From: Anaerolineae bacterium
GTDB lineage: Bacteria > Chloroflexota > Anaerolineae > UBA4142 > SHND01
Length of the DNA stretch: 64,000 nt
Direction of reading: 5' to 3'
Assembly: GCA_021463195.1 (NCBI GenBank)
Contig: JAJTXZ010000008.1
Coordinates: 37,946 to 101,945, forward strand
Shown piece after piece: positions 17,665 through 27,594 of the stretch. A program made the translations under genes and the position numbers. The notes under the pieces are model-generated. The model did no database searches and was not told where the DNA came from. It was given only the letters and a program-made list of their open reading frames with translations. Positions within the stretch are counted from its first letter, which is position 1; every line of letters starts with the position of its first letter.

Positions 17665-19086
17665 TCAATACGCCCCTCGCCCGCTTAACACCACCGGCAC
17701 TGTTTTCGCCAAAATAACCAAATCGCGCCAAATCGAGTAATTTTCAATATAGTCCAATTCCAACTTCATCCATTCGTCAAACGACAAATCGCCGCGCCCG
17801 CTAATTTGCATCGCGCCCGTGATTCCCGGTTTCACCAACAAACGCTGGCGCTGCAACGGCGAGTATTGTGACGCCAAGCGCATCATTTCGGGGCGCGGCC
17901 CGACGAGCGACATATTGCCCCACAACACATTGAAAAATTGCGGCAATTCATCCAGCGACGCGCGCCGCAGCCATTTACCTACGCGCGTCACGCGCGGGTC
18001 ATTGCGTAATTTAAAATGCGGCTCGGACAATTCGTTCACATTCACCACTTGATCGAGCAGCGCCTCGGCATTCGCCACCATCGTGCGGAATTTGTAAATG
18101 CGAAACGGTTTGCCATATTGGCCCGCGCGCTCTTGCGTAAACAAAATCGGTCCTGGCGAATCGAGCCGAATCAGCGCCGCTAACGCCAGCATCACAGGAC
18201 TGCACACAATCAAACTCAACGTCGCGCCGACCACATCCAACGCGCGTTTCAGCGCGCCATTGATGCCCGTAATCGCCGGCTCGCGCAGCGTAATCATCGG
18301 CAATCCGCGCAGCGTTTCGATGCCCGTCCGTACCGTCACCACTTCGAGCAAATCGGGCATCAGTCGCACGCGCACATGCTGCTCGCGCAGCGCCAAAATC
18401 AATTCCGCCAATTCCGCGCGCCCGCGCGTCGTCTGCGACAAAAACACATCGTCCACATCCAAACGGGTCACCAAGCGCGCCGCGTCTTGCAGCTTGCCCA
18501 ACACCGGCGCGTTAGGCAATAGATCTTCCGCCGCTGCCGCGTCACGGTCGGCGACAAAACCGAGCAGCGTAAATTCTGGCCACGTTTTTAGATGCGTCGC
18601 CAACTCTTGCGCCGCCGTGTCCACGCCGACAATAATGGCGCGACGCGCGGACACAGGCGCGCCGCGCCGCGTGCGCCATGCGCGCGCCCCTGCGCGCCAC
18701 AGCAGCGTCAATGCCACATCCAACCCAAAGAAATACGCGAACAGCGCGCGCGAAAATAATTCCACCTTGAAAAAATAAAACGACGCCGCGAGCGCGCACA
18801 CCGCAAACACGCACGCCAACAAAACCGCGCGCGCCTCGTCGCGCCATTCTTCGCGATTGCGCCGTTCGTACGCGCCGAGAAAATAAAACACGACGCTCCA
18901 CACCAACGCGACGAGCAGCAAAACACCCGCCGTCACATATTCGCGGTCCGGCACAACGCCGAACGGCAAAATGACGCGCGCGCCCGCCGCCAATAGCATC
19001 GCCAAGACCGCGCCCGCGACATCACCCACCCACAACACAACGCCGGCGTGATGACGCCGCGATGGCGCGCGTTCAATCCAATTCAT
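17665..19086 (-). CDS. Polyprenyl phosphoglycosyl transferase (initiating sugar transferase)
   Basis: A 473-residue enzyme that should transfer a sugar phosphate from a nucleotide sugar to undecaprenyl phosphate, starting repeat-unit synthesis. The N-terminal half has four or five membrane segments and a Rossmann-like domain (RRAIIVGVDTAAQELA). The C-terminal catalytic domain has one re-entrant membrane segment, YKFRTMV, and an intact SLDELPQFFNVL with the Asp-Glu catalytic dyad (Asp379/Glu380 counting from this start), then SLVGPRPE. The start at 19086 forms an ATGA overlap with the GT4 gene upstream. Contrast the degenerate paralogue at 26091-27527. Confidence 0.92.
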   Translation of the reverse strand: MNWIERAPSRRHHAGVVLWVGDVAGAVLAMLLAAGARVILPFGVVPDREYVTAGVLLLVALVWSVVFYFLGAYERRNREEWRDEARAVLLACVFAVCALAASFYFFKVELFSRALFAYFFGLDVALTLLWRAGARAWRTRRGAPVSARRAIIVGVDTAAQELATHLKTWPEFTLLGFVADRDAAAAEDLLPNAPVLGKLQDAARLVTRLDVDDVFLSQTTRGRAELAELILALREQHVRVRLMPDLLEVVTVRTGIETLRGLPMITLREPAITGINGALKRALDVVGATLSLIVCSPVMLALAALIRLDSPGPILFTQERAGQYGKPFRIYKFRTMVANAEALLDQVVNVNELSEPHFKLRNDPRVTRVGKWLRRASLDELPQFFNVLWGNMSLVGPRPEMMRLASQYSPLQRQRLLVKPGITGAMQISGRGDLSFDEWMKLELDYIENYSIWRDLVILAKTVPVVLSGRGAY

Positions 19087-20177
19087 CGCGCATCCCAATA
19101 TTGTTGAATCATTTCGCGCAACCGCGTCTTGAAATGCGGAATCGAAAACTGCTGCGCGTGCGCGCGCATCCGCTCCGCGTCAAAACAAAGCGTCGCCGCG
19201 CGCGCGATCGCGTCGGCGACCGCCGCCGCGTCCTGAACCTGAAACAAAATGCCCGTTTCGCCGTCGCGCACGCTTTCCAGCGCGCCGCCCGCCGCATACG
19301 CAATCACCGGACAGCCCATCGCTTGCGCCTCGACCAACGTGATGCCAAAATCTTCGATGCCGGGGAAAAGCAGCGCGCGCGCGCCTGCCAGTTGTTCGCG
19401 AATCACCGCCTGCGGTTGAAAACCCAAAAACTCTACGCGCGCGCCCGCGATTTTTTCCAACGCCTTGCGCTCGGTGCCATCGCCAATCACGCGCAGCGGC
19501 ACATCCAATTTCTTGCACGCTTCAATCGCCAAATCAAAACGTTTGTACCGCACGAGTCGGCCCACAATCACATAATACGCGCGCGCCCGTTTTTCAAGCG
19601 GCGTGAATAAATCCAGATCAGCCGGCGGATACAACACCGCCGCGTCGCGATGATACAGTTGACGCAGGCGGCGCGCGACAAAACGCGAATTGGCGATGAA
19701 ATGGTCCACGCGCTGCGCGGCGGCGACATCCCACAGCCGCAAATGGTGCATATAGCTTGCCGCGAACGGACGCAGAAAAAATGGCAGCGCGCGAATATAT
19801 TCGTACGACAAATCCCACGCGACGCGCTGACGCGATTGCGTGTACGAAATGTGCAACGCGTCCGGCGGCGGAATCAAACCTTTGGCAATCAAACTCGACG
19901 ACGACAAAATCAAATCATAGCCGGAAAAATCAAACTGTTCGATCGCGTATGGCAGCAGCGGCAAAAACATTTCATGCGTGCGCCCGGCGAATGGCAACCG
20001 CTGCACGAACGAAGTTCGCAAATCTATTTCGCGCAGCCACGCCGCGCCGCGATGGCGGTCATAAATCTGCAGCGTGTACACGGGCGCGTCGGGAAACATT
20101 TCATGCAGCACGCGCGCCACCATTTCGGCGCCGCCCATGTTGCAAAAATATTCATGCGCCAACGCTATCCGCATCAT
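19083..20177 (-). CDS. Glycosyltransferase family 4
   Basis: A 364-residue GT-B enzyme. MMRIALAHEYFCNMGGAEMV is the start and glycine-rich loop of the subgroup usually placed next to phosphoglycosyl transferases in exopolysaccharide operons (often annotated GT4, mannosyl- or glucosyltransferase). Donor-domain markers are YVIVGRLVRYKRFDLAIEAC and an EX7E-type segment EDFGITLVEAQAMG. The ATG at 20177 overlaps the upstream stop as ATGA, and the 3' end overlaps the phosphoglycosyl transferase by 4 bp. It probably adds the second or third sugar after priming by that enzyme, which is inference from adjacency. Confidence 0.9.
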   Translation of the reverse strand: MMRIALAHEYFCNMGGAEMVARVLHEMFPDAPVYTLQIYDRHRGAAWLREIDLRTSFVQRLPFAGRTHEMFLPLLPYAIEQFDFSGYDLILSSSSLIAKGLIPPPDALHISYTQSRQRVAWDLSYEYIRALPFFLRPFAASYMHHLRLWDVAAAQRVDHFIANSRFVARRLRQLYHRDAAVLYPPADLDLFTPLEKRARAYYVIVGRLVRYKRFDLAIEACKKLDVPLRVIGDGTERKALEKIAGARVEFLGFQPQAVIREQLAGARALLFPGIEDFGITLVEAQAMGCPVIAYAAGGALESVRDGETGILFQVQDAAAVADAIARAATLCFDAERMRAHAQQFSIPHFKTRLREMIQQYWDAR

Positions 20178-21346
20178 TGACCTTTTTCTCGCAACCGCTG
20201 CGCGATGAGTTCATTCAGCGTTTCAAAGCGCGCGGCCCAGGTATTTGTTTGCGCCCGCGCGCGACGCGCGGCGCTTTGCGCCGCGTCATTTTTTTCCGCC
20301 AGCGCGCGCTGAATGCTTTCGGCATAACCCAGCGCGTCAGACGCCACATACATTACATCCCGATATTCCTCAAACACCGGCAAACCCAGCGCCGCGAGCG
20401 GTTTACCCGTCGCGAGGCATTCAAAAATTTTCGCGGGTTGAATATATTGCGAAAACAGCGTCCGCGCGTACGGCAGCAGCAGCGCGTTCGCATGCCGCAA
20501 ATACGCGGGCAATGCGGCATGCGTAATGTGTCCGAGAAAATGAACGTTGGGCGCTTTTCGCAACGCCGCGACATTCGTCCGCACAATGCCCAAAAAGACA
20601 AATTGCCACACGGGATATTCTCGCGCGAGCCGCGTCAACAATTCTAAATCCACGCGTTCGTCAATCCCGCCGAAAAAAACGAGCCGCGGCGACGGAATAT
20701 TTTCGTACGCCGCCGGTTCAGGCAGCGCATCGTCCGCGAATTTTTCAAACGCGACGCCCGGCGGAATGTAATACAGGCGCGGATTCGCGGACTGATGTTG
20801 TTCATACAAACGCGGCGAAGTGGTCAACACCAAATCCGCGTCGCGCACCAACGCGCGTTCCGATTCGGCGTAAAATGAAAAAACGCCTTTGGGATTTTCG
20901 CTGTACGCATCCACGCAATCGTAAATAACCAAACGCGGTTGCAGCTGCGCCGTCACTTGGCGCGCCAGCGGCGTCGGCGCATAGAGCCACGCTAACGGCG
21001 CCTCCCCCTCCACCTGCGCGAGCGCGTTTCGCAGCTGGCTGGTCAGCGCGGACACATTGCGACGATGCGCGAAACCGATTTGTTGAAATGGATTCACGAA
21101 TGGATCGAGCGCCCACACATTTTCCATCACTGCGCGCAAGCCCTGTCCGCGCGCGCGCGAACGATTTCGCAAGCGCGCTAAAATGCGTTCACGGTCTTGC
21201 CATTTCGGCATACGGATCCCAATCGGTTCGACAAATAAAACGCGATTGCCCGCGCGCGCGAAACGCGACATAAATTCCTGATGGCGCTGCCACAAATAAT
21301 CCCAACTAATTGTCGAAAAGCAGACGATAGTCTGATTGCGAATCAT
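20174..21346 (-). CDS. Glycosyltransferase (TuaH-like GT4)
   Basis: A 390-residue protein starting at the ATG at 21346 (MIRNQTIVCFST). SWDYLWQRHQEFMSRFA near residue 15 is the signature of the TuaH-like group of GT-B proteins involved in teichuronic acid and exopolysaccharide synthesis. The C-terminal domain has LVFFGGIDERVDLELL and PAKIFECLATGKPLAALG, with the acidic residue of the donor site. ATGA overlaps occur at both ends (21343-21346 and 20174-20177), so it is firmly embedded in the operon. Donor unknown. Confidence 0.85.
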   Translation of the reverse strand: MIRNQTIVCFSTISWDYLWQRHQEFMSRFARAGNRVLFVEPIGIRMPKWQDRERILARLRNRSRARGQGLRAVMENVWALDPFVNPFQQIGFAHRRNVSALTSQLRNALAQVEGEAPLAWLYAPTPLARQVTAQLQPRLVIYDCVDAYSENPKGVFSFYAESERALVRDADLVLTTSPRLYEQHQSANPRLYYIPPGVAFEKFADDALPEPAAYENIPSPRLVFFGGIDERVDLELLTRLAREYPVWQFVFLGIVRTNVAALRKAPNVHFLGHITHAALPAYLRHANALLLPYARTLFSQYIQPAKIFECLATGKPLAALGLPVFEEYRDVMYVASDALGYAESIQRALAEKNDAAQSAARRARAQTNTWAARFETLNELIAQRLREKGQ

Positions 21347-22356
21347 GAGCGTCGCAGTTGCGCGGCGACCAAATTGGCCAAGCGTGCGCTCAGCGGCAAC
21401 GCGCACGCCGCGCCGATGAACGCGGGCAAGATAAAGACGACTAGATGTAACAGAATGGCATACGCCAGCGCGGCGCTTTCAGAGACATTATAGACACCGA
21501 GCGCCAAAATGACGAGATAGTGAAACACGCCGAGATTCGCGGGCAGCGCCGGCACGCGCGTGCCGATTTGCAAAACGACCAGTAAAAATAGCGCCGCGCT
21601 CCAGGGCAGCGCGAACCCCAACGCCAGAAACAAAACGTAATTAACCGCGATGCCCAAGCTCCACATAACGGCGGTCCATAACAATACGGCAAACGCTTCG
21701 CGCCGCCCGCGCAAATTTTGCAAGCTCTCCAAGATACCGCGCGCAAAATCGGCGAACCGCCGCGCGTGCGTTCCAAATAATTTTGCCTCGCCGCGCGCCA
21801 GCGTGTTTAATAACGGTTCGCGCAAACGCGTGACGCTCGCCAACACGATTATACCAAGCAACCCGCTTAACGCGCTCAAGCCCAATGAATCGCGCGCCCA
21901 TTCCGGCAGCGGCGCAAAGGGCGCGAGCAGCAGAAACAAACCCAACATCACCAATGTATCCAAAACTTTTTCAAGCGCCACCGAACCCAACGTAAATCCA
22001 ACATTCAGTTTGGCGTGTTCCGCCGCCAGCGGCACGCGCGCCACCGTGCCCAATTTCGCGGGCAGCAGCGTATTTAATACATGCGCGACAAAAACAATTT
22101 GCGCCAAAAATAAATACCGCGTCGGATAGGGTCGCAACAAAATTTGCCACCGCCGCGTCGAAGCGAACATCGCGCCCAACTGCAGCCAGAACGCAAGCAA
22201 GAACCAACCTAGTTGCGCGGAAACTAACGCCGCCGCAGTGGCATCGCGATTGACGCCGCGCGCAATCACCGCAAACGCGCTAACGCTCAACAGCGCGCCA
22301 AACACCGCCGAAAACCATGCGCCGCGCGAACGCTTTTCATTTTGCGAATTACTCAT
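21343..22356 (-). CDS. LPG-synthase-TM/UPF0104-family membrane protein
   Basis: A 337-residue membrane protein with about eight helices, matching the lysylphosphatidylglycerol synthase transmembrane (AglD/UPF0104) family. Family-like segments include WFLLAFWLQLGAMFASTRRW, NTLLPAKLGTVARVPLAAE (the conserved LPA..G...R motif) and LPANLGVFHYLVILALG. Members lacking the aminoacyl-transferase domain are common in polysaccharide loci and are thought to translocate lipids or sugars, but their activity is not established. It overlaps the upstream gene by 8 bp and the downstream one by 4 bp. Confidence 0.82.
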   Translation of the reverse strand: MSNSQNEKRSRGAWFSAVFGALLSVSAFAVIARGVNRDATAAALVSAQLGWFLLAFWLQLGAMFASTRRWQILLRPYPTRYLFLAQIVFVAHVLNTLLPAKLGTVARVPLAAEHAKLNVGFTLGSVALEKVLDTLVMLGLFLLLAPFAPLPEWARDSLGLSALSGLLGIIVLASVTRLREPLLNTLARGEAKLFGTHARRFADFARGILESLQNLRGRREAFAVLLWTAVMWSLGIAVNYVLFLALGFALPWSAALFLLVVLQIGTRVPALPANLGVFHYLVILALGVYNVSESAALAYAILLHLVVFILPAFIGAACALPLSARLANLVAAQLRRS

Positions 22357-23641
22357 ATGACGCGTCGAATGACAGAGCGCGATACAGCGCAGTCAAGAGC
22401 GCGAGGAGCAGCCAAATTATTACACTCACTTTGGAGCTGACGAACACCGCGTCGAGCATCCCATGCGCTAGAAACACAATGTATCCGGCGACCAAGCCCA
22501 GCGCGAGCAGCGCGTTCGGCGTGCCGCGCGCGCGCTTTATTGTCGTCACGCCGAGCGCAAGCATTGTCGTCGTCATTCCAATAAAACAAACGAATCCGCC
22601 GATGCCATAATCCACCGCCATTTGCAAATACATATTGTGCGCGTGCGGCAGCGGCGCGTCGGGACTGTTGATAAATAGCGGATACATCACCGGAACGACT
22701 TGGGAAAATGCGCCCAAGCCAATTCCCGTAAAAGGAAAATCTTGGGCGATGTAGAGCGCGCGCGACCATAATTCAAAACGTCCCGCCGCGGTGACGGTGG
22801 AATCGTCAAGCGTAGCGAAATCCGCCGCGCGATTCGCTTCTACGCCGAGAAACGCAATGACCGCGCCAATAAGCAACGCCGCGACGAGCCAACCGACGCG
22901 CGGCTTGAGCCACAGCGCGCTAAACGCAACGCTCACGACAATGCCAATCATTGCGCCGCGCGATTGAGTCAAAACGATGATTGTCAGCAGCGTTAACGAA
23001 ATGCCGAACAATGTCAAGCGCCGCCGGCGCGTTTGCTGCCAACCCCACAGCCAGCACAATGGAACAATCGGCGCGAGCGCGCCCGCGACGATATTGGGCG
23101 TAAAGCCGCGCGGATTGAAAATCGAAAAATCAAATTTGGGAAGGTACGCGTAAATTGGCGCGGGCAAAAATTTATCGGGCCAGCGCAAACCGAGCGCGCC
23201 CGCCAAACCCATCGCGAGCGCGAGCCCAATCAAAAGATAGAGCGTGATTGTAAAGGGCTTGGAAATTCCGCGCGCCGCGTCGACCTGGGCTGATTCGCGC
23301 GCGCGCAAACCATTGACGACGCCAAAATAGAGCGCCGCGCCGCCGACAAGTTCCGCGTACAAGCGCGCGCTCTGCGGAATATCTATCGAAATGCCGACGG
23401 CAACCAAACCCAATAATAATAACAGCGCAAGCGGCAAATCAAGCGGCGTGGCAATAGACCAATGTCCGCGCGCGATTCGGCGCGCAATCCAAAAAAACGG
23501 AATCGCGCACAGTGTCGCCGCGAAAAACCAGAACGGGAGACTGCTTGAAATCAAAAGCGGCGCGCCATACAACCACAACAGCCAAAATTCATTATCGGCA
23601 ATCAGGGTCGCAGCGCGCCGCCAAAACAAAGCACGCGTCAC
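22349..23641 (-). CDS. O-antigen ligase/polymerase family protein (Wzy_C)
   Basis: A 430-residue membrane protein with about eleven helices. The Wzy_C domain is recognisable from LTIIVLTQSRGAMIGIVVS (conserved SRG..) and from the extracytoplasmic loop ALYIAQDFPFTGIGLGAFSQ followed by PHAHNMYLQMAVDYGIGG. In WaaL/Wzy_C proteins the Arg and His of these segments are the functional residues. It polymerises or ligates lipid-linked glycans at the outer face. One base separates it from the kinase-like gene upstream. It is a clear paralogue of 58973-60502 (shared DFPFTG.G.G and PHAHN.YLQ segments). Confidence 0.87.
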   Translation of the reverse strand: MTRALFWRRAATLIADNEFWLLWLYGAPLLISSSLPFWFFAATLCAIPFFWIARRIARGHWSIATPLDLPLALLLLLGLVAVGISIDIPQSARLYAELVGGAALYFGVVNGLRARESAQVDAARGISKPFTITLYLLIGLALAMGLAGALGLRWPDKFLPAPIYAYLPKFDFSIFNPRGFTPNIVAGALAPIVPLCWLWGWQQTRRRRLTLFGISLTLLTIIVLTQSRGAMIGIVVSVAFSALWLKPRVGWLVAALLIGAVIAFLGVEANRAADFATLDDSTVTAAGRFELWSRALYIAQDFPFTGIGLGAFSQVVPVMYPLFINSPDAPLPHAHNMYLQMAVDYGIGGFVCFIGMTTTMLALGVTTIKRARGTPNALLALGLVAGYIVFLAHGMLDAVFVSSKVSVIIWLLLALLTALYRALSFDASYE

Positions 23642-23642
23642 A

Positions 23643-26039
23643 CTAGGTTCCTGAACGCGGTCCCACTAAATCAATAAATCGCGTTTGCAAATCCGCCCAT
23701 CTCGTCCGCGCAGGCGCGGCATCAGCGCTCGACGCGCGCGCGGCTTTGGACGTCACACGCCCGATGCGATTCAGAGCCACGCCCAAAATAGGTAAACCGG
23801 CAGCGGTCAAGGCGGTTTGAGCTTGAATAACCGCCGCACGCGTTGTATGCGCGCCATCCACGACCAACAATGTCCCATCCGCGACGCGCGCGATTTCGAC
23901 GGCATCAATCGTGCCATGCAATGGCGGCGTATCCAAAATCAGCGCGTCGAATTTTTCGCGCAAATGCTGAATCAAGAGCGCAAAGGTTTGACGTTGGAAA
24001 AGCGCCGCCGGGTCAGCTTGAAGCGCGCCAACAGTCAGCACAGTGAGATTGGGATTGACAACCCGCGCATACGACGCCAATTCAACTTTTGTTTCCGCAT
24101 CCGCGTTCAAGAGATTGGTCAAGCCCGGTTCGAGCTCTAGCTTGAATTGCGAATGTACGGCAGGTTGGCGCAAATTCGCGTCCAGCAACAGCGTATTCAG
24201 TCCACCCTGCGCGGCGACTGCAGCCAAATGCGCGGCAAGCGTGGTGACGCCCTCGCCTTGCCAAGCGCTTGTGACTGTGATGACGCGCGCCTTGTGTTGG
24301 TCGAATACATGATATCGCAGCGCGCGCAGCGCTTCACGAACCGACGCAGGCAATGTTTCAGGATTGGCATCGCTGTCCCAGCGCGGAAGCGCCGCTAGCG
24401 GCGGCGCGCCAAAAACTTGCGCGACTTGGTACATATCCATACGGCTCGCGCCCAGATATTCCAACGCAAATGCCGTCGCGCTGCCAATCAACAAGCCCAC
24501 CATAATCCCCAAGCCAAGCGTCAAGAGCAGGTTGCGCGAAGTGGGCAAAGTCGGCTCGACGGCATTGGTAGAGATGCGGACGACGCTGCCGGCGGCGCCT
24601 TGCGTGACTTGGCTTTCCGCGGCTTTATTGGAAAGCGTTTCGTAGGTGGTTTGCGCTAGATCGCGCGCAAATTCGAGCTGCGCTTTTTTGGCGCGCTCGA
24701 CTTCGAGCTGCGCGCTCAAGACATTGATTTCGGACGCGAGTTGTTCGAGCGCGGTCGAGACCGCGCCATCCGCCGGTTTGTAGGCGACCAGCTCGTCCAA
24801 ACCTTGTAAATCGAGCAGCGCTTGACGCTGCCGTTGAATCGCGTTTGACAGCGGCGAAGGTTCGTTCGGCGCGCTAGTTTCCAAATACGCGTAATCCGCA
24901 TCCGATAATAACGCCTTGGAGGTCGCTTGAATCTCGGTTTGGATTTGGGCGCGCTGCTTTGCCAATTCAGCAATCAAAACGTCCAGAGCTTGCTGCTGCT
25001 CGGCGGGCGTGCGTCCCGAACCAATCTGATTCATTGACACCTGAAGGTCAATCGGCAAATCCGCCGATGTCGTGAACGCGCTCGTTTCCAATAGATTGAG
25101 CGCCAAATCATTGCCCGGTTGAACGCTGGAGGATTGGCTCAGTCGCGCGCGCAGCGCTTGCGCGTTGGCGCTTAAATGTTGGAGTTTGAGATCGAGCGCG
25201 TAAAGGTCACGCAGATTCTGAAGACGCGTTTGAACTTGCTCGGTAAAAACAGTGGAACGGGTATCGGCGAACGCATCCAGATAATCATTCAGCAAGCGCA
25301 GTTGAATCTGCTGCGTCTCGGTGATAACCGACTGGATAGCTTGCTTTTTGCTTTGCAGTAAATCGGAAACAATTAGCTGTTTCTCGTTCATCTGCTGCCG
25401 CAATTTTTCGGTGGGATTGTCGCGCAAATACGCGACCACCGCTTCTTGTTTAGCGTCGCGGTCGGCGCGCGCGGATTCGATTTGCTGATTTTGCGCTTGG
25501 AGCGAGACATAATTATCGCCATAAACTTGATTGGCGCGCTGGACGTATTCTTGCGCCCAGACATTGGCAAGCAACGTCGCTTGTTCAGGCGAACCGGCGC
25601 GCGCGGCGATGCGAATCATATCGCCATCATTCGTAATCTCCATACGCGCTTGCAGCATTTCCGCGTCTTGAATCGCTGGGTCCAGTTGGGGCTTGAGCGC
25701 GGCAAAAACCGTCGTCGCCAAATCGGCGCTATTGGCAATCGTCGTCAACGCTTTGCGAAAGGAGGCTTGGTCCAACGAAGCGGTCGGATCGGTGTTGGAG
25801 ACAGTGCGAATTTTGGGGTCAAAATTCACAATCGTCGCGGAACGGACGATGGCAACAGTAGCGGTGGAAGCGTACGACCGTTCCCGCATAAAACTAAATA
25901 GCAGCGCGGCAGCGGCGCCCAATATAGCGCACAATAAAATCAAACGCCACCACCGAACAAGCGTTTGGAGATATTGGCGGAGATTGATTTCGTCAGCTGG
26001 GGCTTGGTCCTGCGCGAATTGCGCTTTGGTCCCGTCCAT
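23643..26039 (-). CDS. Wzc/CpsCD-like chain-length regulator with degenerate kinase domain
   Basis: A protein of about 798 residues. The second ATG (26039) has AGGA 6 nt upstream. An N-terminal Wzz domain has membrane segment LILLCAILGAAAALLFSF, then a long coiled coil (about 190-480), a second membrane segment (LLLTLGLGIMVGLLIGSATA) and a CpsD/BY-kinase-like ATPase domain. The P-loop reads SAWQGEGVTTLAAHLA: the invariant Lys is Val (codon GTC at 24246-24248). Walker A' is LLLDANLRQP (Asp to Asn), Walker B ALILDTPP is intact, and the C-terminus has no tyrosine cluster. It therefore probably lacks kinase activity but may still shape chain length. It lies 1 bp from the O-antigen ligase and 48 bp from the degenerate phosphoglycosyl transferase. 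Confidence 0.88.
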   Translation of the reverse strand: MDGTKAQFAQDQAPADEINLRQYLQTLVRWWRLILLCAILGAAAALLFSFMRERSYASTATVAIVRSATIVNFDPKIRTVSNTDPTASLDQASFRKALTTIANSADLATTVFAALKPQLDPAIQDAEMLQARMEITNDGDMIRIAARAGSPEQATLLANVWAQEYVQRANQVYGDNYVSLQAQNQQIESARADRDAKQEAVVAYLRDNPTEKLRQQMNEKQLIVSDLLQSKKQAIQSVITETQQIQLRLLNDYLDAFADTRSTVFTEQVQTRLQNLRDLYALDLKLQHLSANAQALRARLSQSSSVQPGNDLALNLLETSAFTTSADLPIDLQVSMNQIGSGRTPAEQQQALDVLIAELAKQRAQIQTEIQATSKALLSDADYAYLETSAPNEPSPLSNAIQRQRQALLDLQGLDELVAYKPADGAVSTALEQLASEINVLSAQLEVERAKKAQLEFARDLAQTTYETLSNKAAESQVTQGAAGSVVRISTNAVEPTLPTSRNLLLTLGLGIMVGLLIGSATAFALEYLGASRMDMYQVAQVFGAPPLAALPRWDSDANPETLPASVREALRALRYHVFDQHKARVITVTSAWQGEGVTTLAAHLAAVAAQGGLNTLLLDANLRQPAVHSQFKLELEPGLTNLLNADAETKVELASYARVVNPNLTVLTVGALQADPAALFQRQTFALLIQHLREKFDALILDTPPLHGTIDAVEIARVADGTLLVVDGAHTTRAAVIQAQTALTAAGLPILGVALNRIGRVTSKAARASSADAAPARTRWADLQTRFIDLVGPRSGT

Positions 26040-26090
26040 CATAATTCCTGTGAAAAAATATGCGCGTCTAGATTAAATATCCGAACGACG

Positions 26091-27527
26091 CTATGCGGTA
26101 AAAACAGTGGATTGAAAATTTACATCCGCTGACGCGGCTTGGTTCAACTCGTCTTTGCGCAGCACGCGGTCATGCCGCCACATCCGCGTCAGCGTCTGAT
26201 ACATGATTTGCAAATCATACCAGATTGAATAATTGCGCGCGTAATAGAGTTCCAGGCGCATCTCTTGTTCGAGCGTAATCCAATTCTCGGCGCTAGAGGC
26301 GCGCGCGCCGGTCAAGCCCGGTCGCAACGAGAGTAAATTGGACAGCCAGAGTTCATATTTGGCGGACTGCGCGGGATTCACCGGGCGCGGACCGATGAGC
26401 GACATGTGACCGCCCAGCACATTGAAAAATTGCGGCAGTTTGTCCAGACCCGTCGCAAAGAGCCAGACGCCAAAACGATTGCCTCGTTCCCACTTTGGGT
26501 CGCCGGGGCGCAGCGATTGAAAGAGGCGAGTCTTGAAGAGTTTGCCATGCTTGCCCAAAACGGTTTGCGCACACCAGACCGGACGCTGCCCCAGGAACCA
26601 CAAAACCAAAGCGATTGCGCCCATTAGGGGAAGGAACGCGACTAACGCCACCGCCCCCACCCCATAATCCAACAAACTCTTGAGAAGCGCATCCACTCCC
26701 GTAATCGGCGCGCGCTCGATTTCCAACAGCGGCACCCGATTCTTGTAGCTAACATGAACGCCAGTCGTCAGAGCTTCGTACATTCCCGGCGAAAGTTTAA
26801 TCGCGTACTTGTCGCGACGCTCTAGCGTAATGCCGCGCAAAAGTTGGTCGAGACTTTCCCAAGCCATCGCGCCCGAAACGAGAATCACTTGCTCAATGCG
26901 CTCCGCCGCGGTAATCTCGTGCAAATTTGGAGTTGCCCCGAGAACGCGCAAGCCATCGCTCACCACAGTTCCCACCGGCAAAAAATCGTCCACAAAGCCG
27001 ACGACTTGGACGCCCGTACGCGAGCATGGCGACAGTTGCCGCGCAATCGTGCGCGCATCGCCATTGGCGCCCACAATCAACGCGCGCTCTACAAACCAGC
27101 CGCGCGGACGCAGCGAATAAAAAAAGCGCCGCATTCCAAAACGCGCGACGCCGACCAACAAAGTCGTGAGCGCCAAGCCCAAAAGAAGCCACGCGCGCGC
27201 CAGATCGGGAGTCTTGATCAAGAACGAAACCGCCATCAGCGCCGCAAAACCAAATAGGCAACCCTTGACGACGTTCCCATATTCGTGCGGACCGCCGAGC
27301 AGCGCCTCACGATCATACAAATGCGCGAGCGCGAAAGCCAAAATCCACAGCGGAAGCGCGAGCAAAACCAGATCGCGATAGTAAACGGGAATGCTGAAAA
27401 ATTCAAAGGGCCAGGTATCGTTGTGGGCGCGCAAAAAAAAGGCGATGCCCCACCCAGTTACAATCATCAGGACATCCGCGCAAATCAACAGCGCAACGAG
27501 AATTAAAGTTTGAACGCGCGTACGCAT
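26091..27527 (-). CDS. Degenerate phosphoglycosyl transferase (catalytic Glu replaced by Lys)
   Basis: A 478-residue protein of the polyprenyl glycosylphosphotransferase family. The start at 27527 is chosen because GGGAG lies 6 nt upstream. Four or five N-terminal membrane helices and a Rossmann-like domain (ERALIVGANGDARTIARQL) are normal. In the catalytic domain, however, the usual KFRTM is FKTRLFQSL. The Asp-Glu catalytic dyad in the DELPQ motif is Asp-Lys (GLDKLPQFFNVLGGHMS, D362/K363). SLIGPRPVN and GLTGARASS are kept. The fold is preserved but transfer activity is doubtful. Two intact paralogues lie nearby (17665, 30974). It may be a scaffold or regulator, or be decaying. Confidence 0.88.
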   Translation of the reverse strand: MRTRVQTLILVALLICADVLMIVTGWGIAFFLRAHNDTWPFEFFSIPVYYRDLVLLALPLWILAFALAHLYDREALLGGPHEYGNVVKGCLFGFAALMAVSFLIKTPDLARAWLLLGLALTTLLVGVARFGMRRFFYSLRPRGWFVERALIVGANGDARTIARQLSPCSRTGVQVVGFVDDFLPVGTVVSDGLRVLGATPNLHEITAAERIEQVILVSGAMAWESLDQLLRGITLERRDKYAIKLSPGMYEALTTGVHVSYKNRVPLLEIERAPITGVDALLKSLLDYGVGAVALVAFLPLMGAIALVLWFLGQRPVWCAQTVLGKHGKLFKTRLFQSLRPGDPKWERGNRFGVWLFATGLDKLPQFFNVLGGHMSLIGPRPVNPAQSAKYELWLSNLLSLRPGLTGARASSAENWITLEQEMRLELYYARNYSIWYDLQIMYQTLTRMWRHDRVLRKDELNQAASADVNFQSTVFTA

Positions 27528-27594
27528 TAGAATCTCCCATCCAAGATCGCAGCTCGACAAACACACACTCAAGCATTCAATTTATAGCCGCGCG

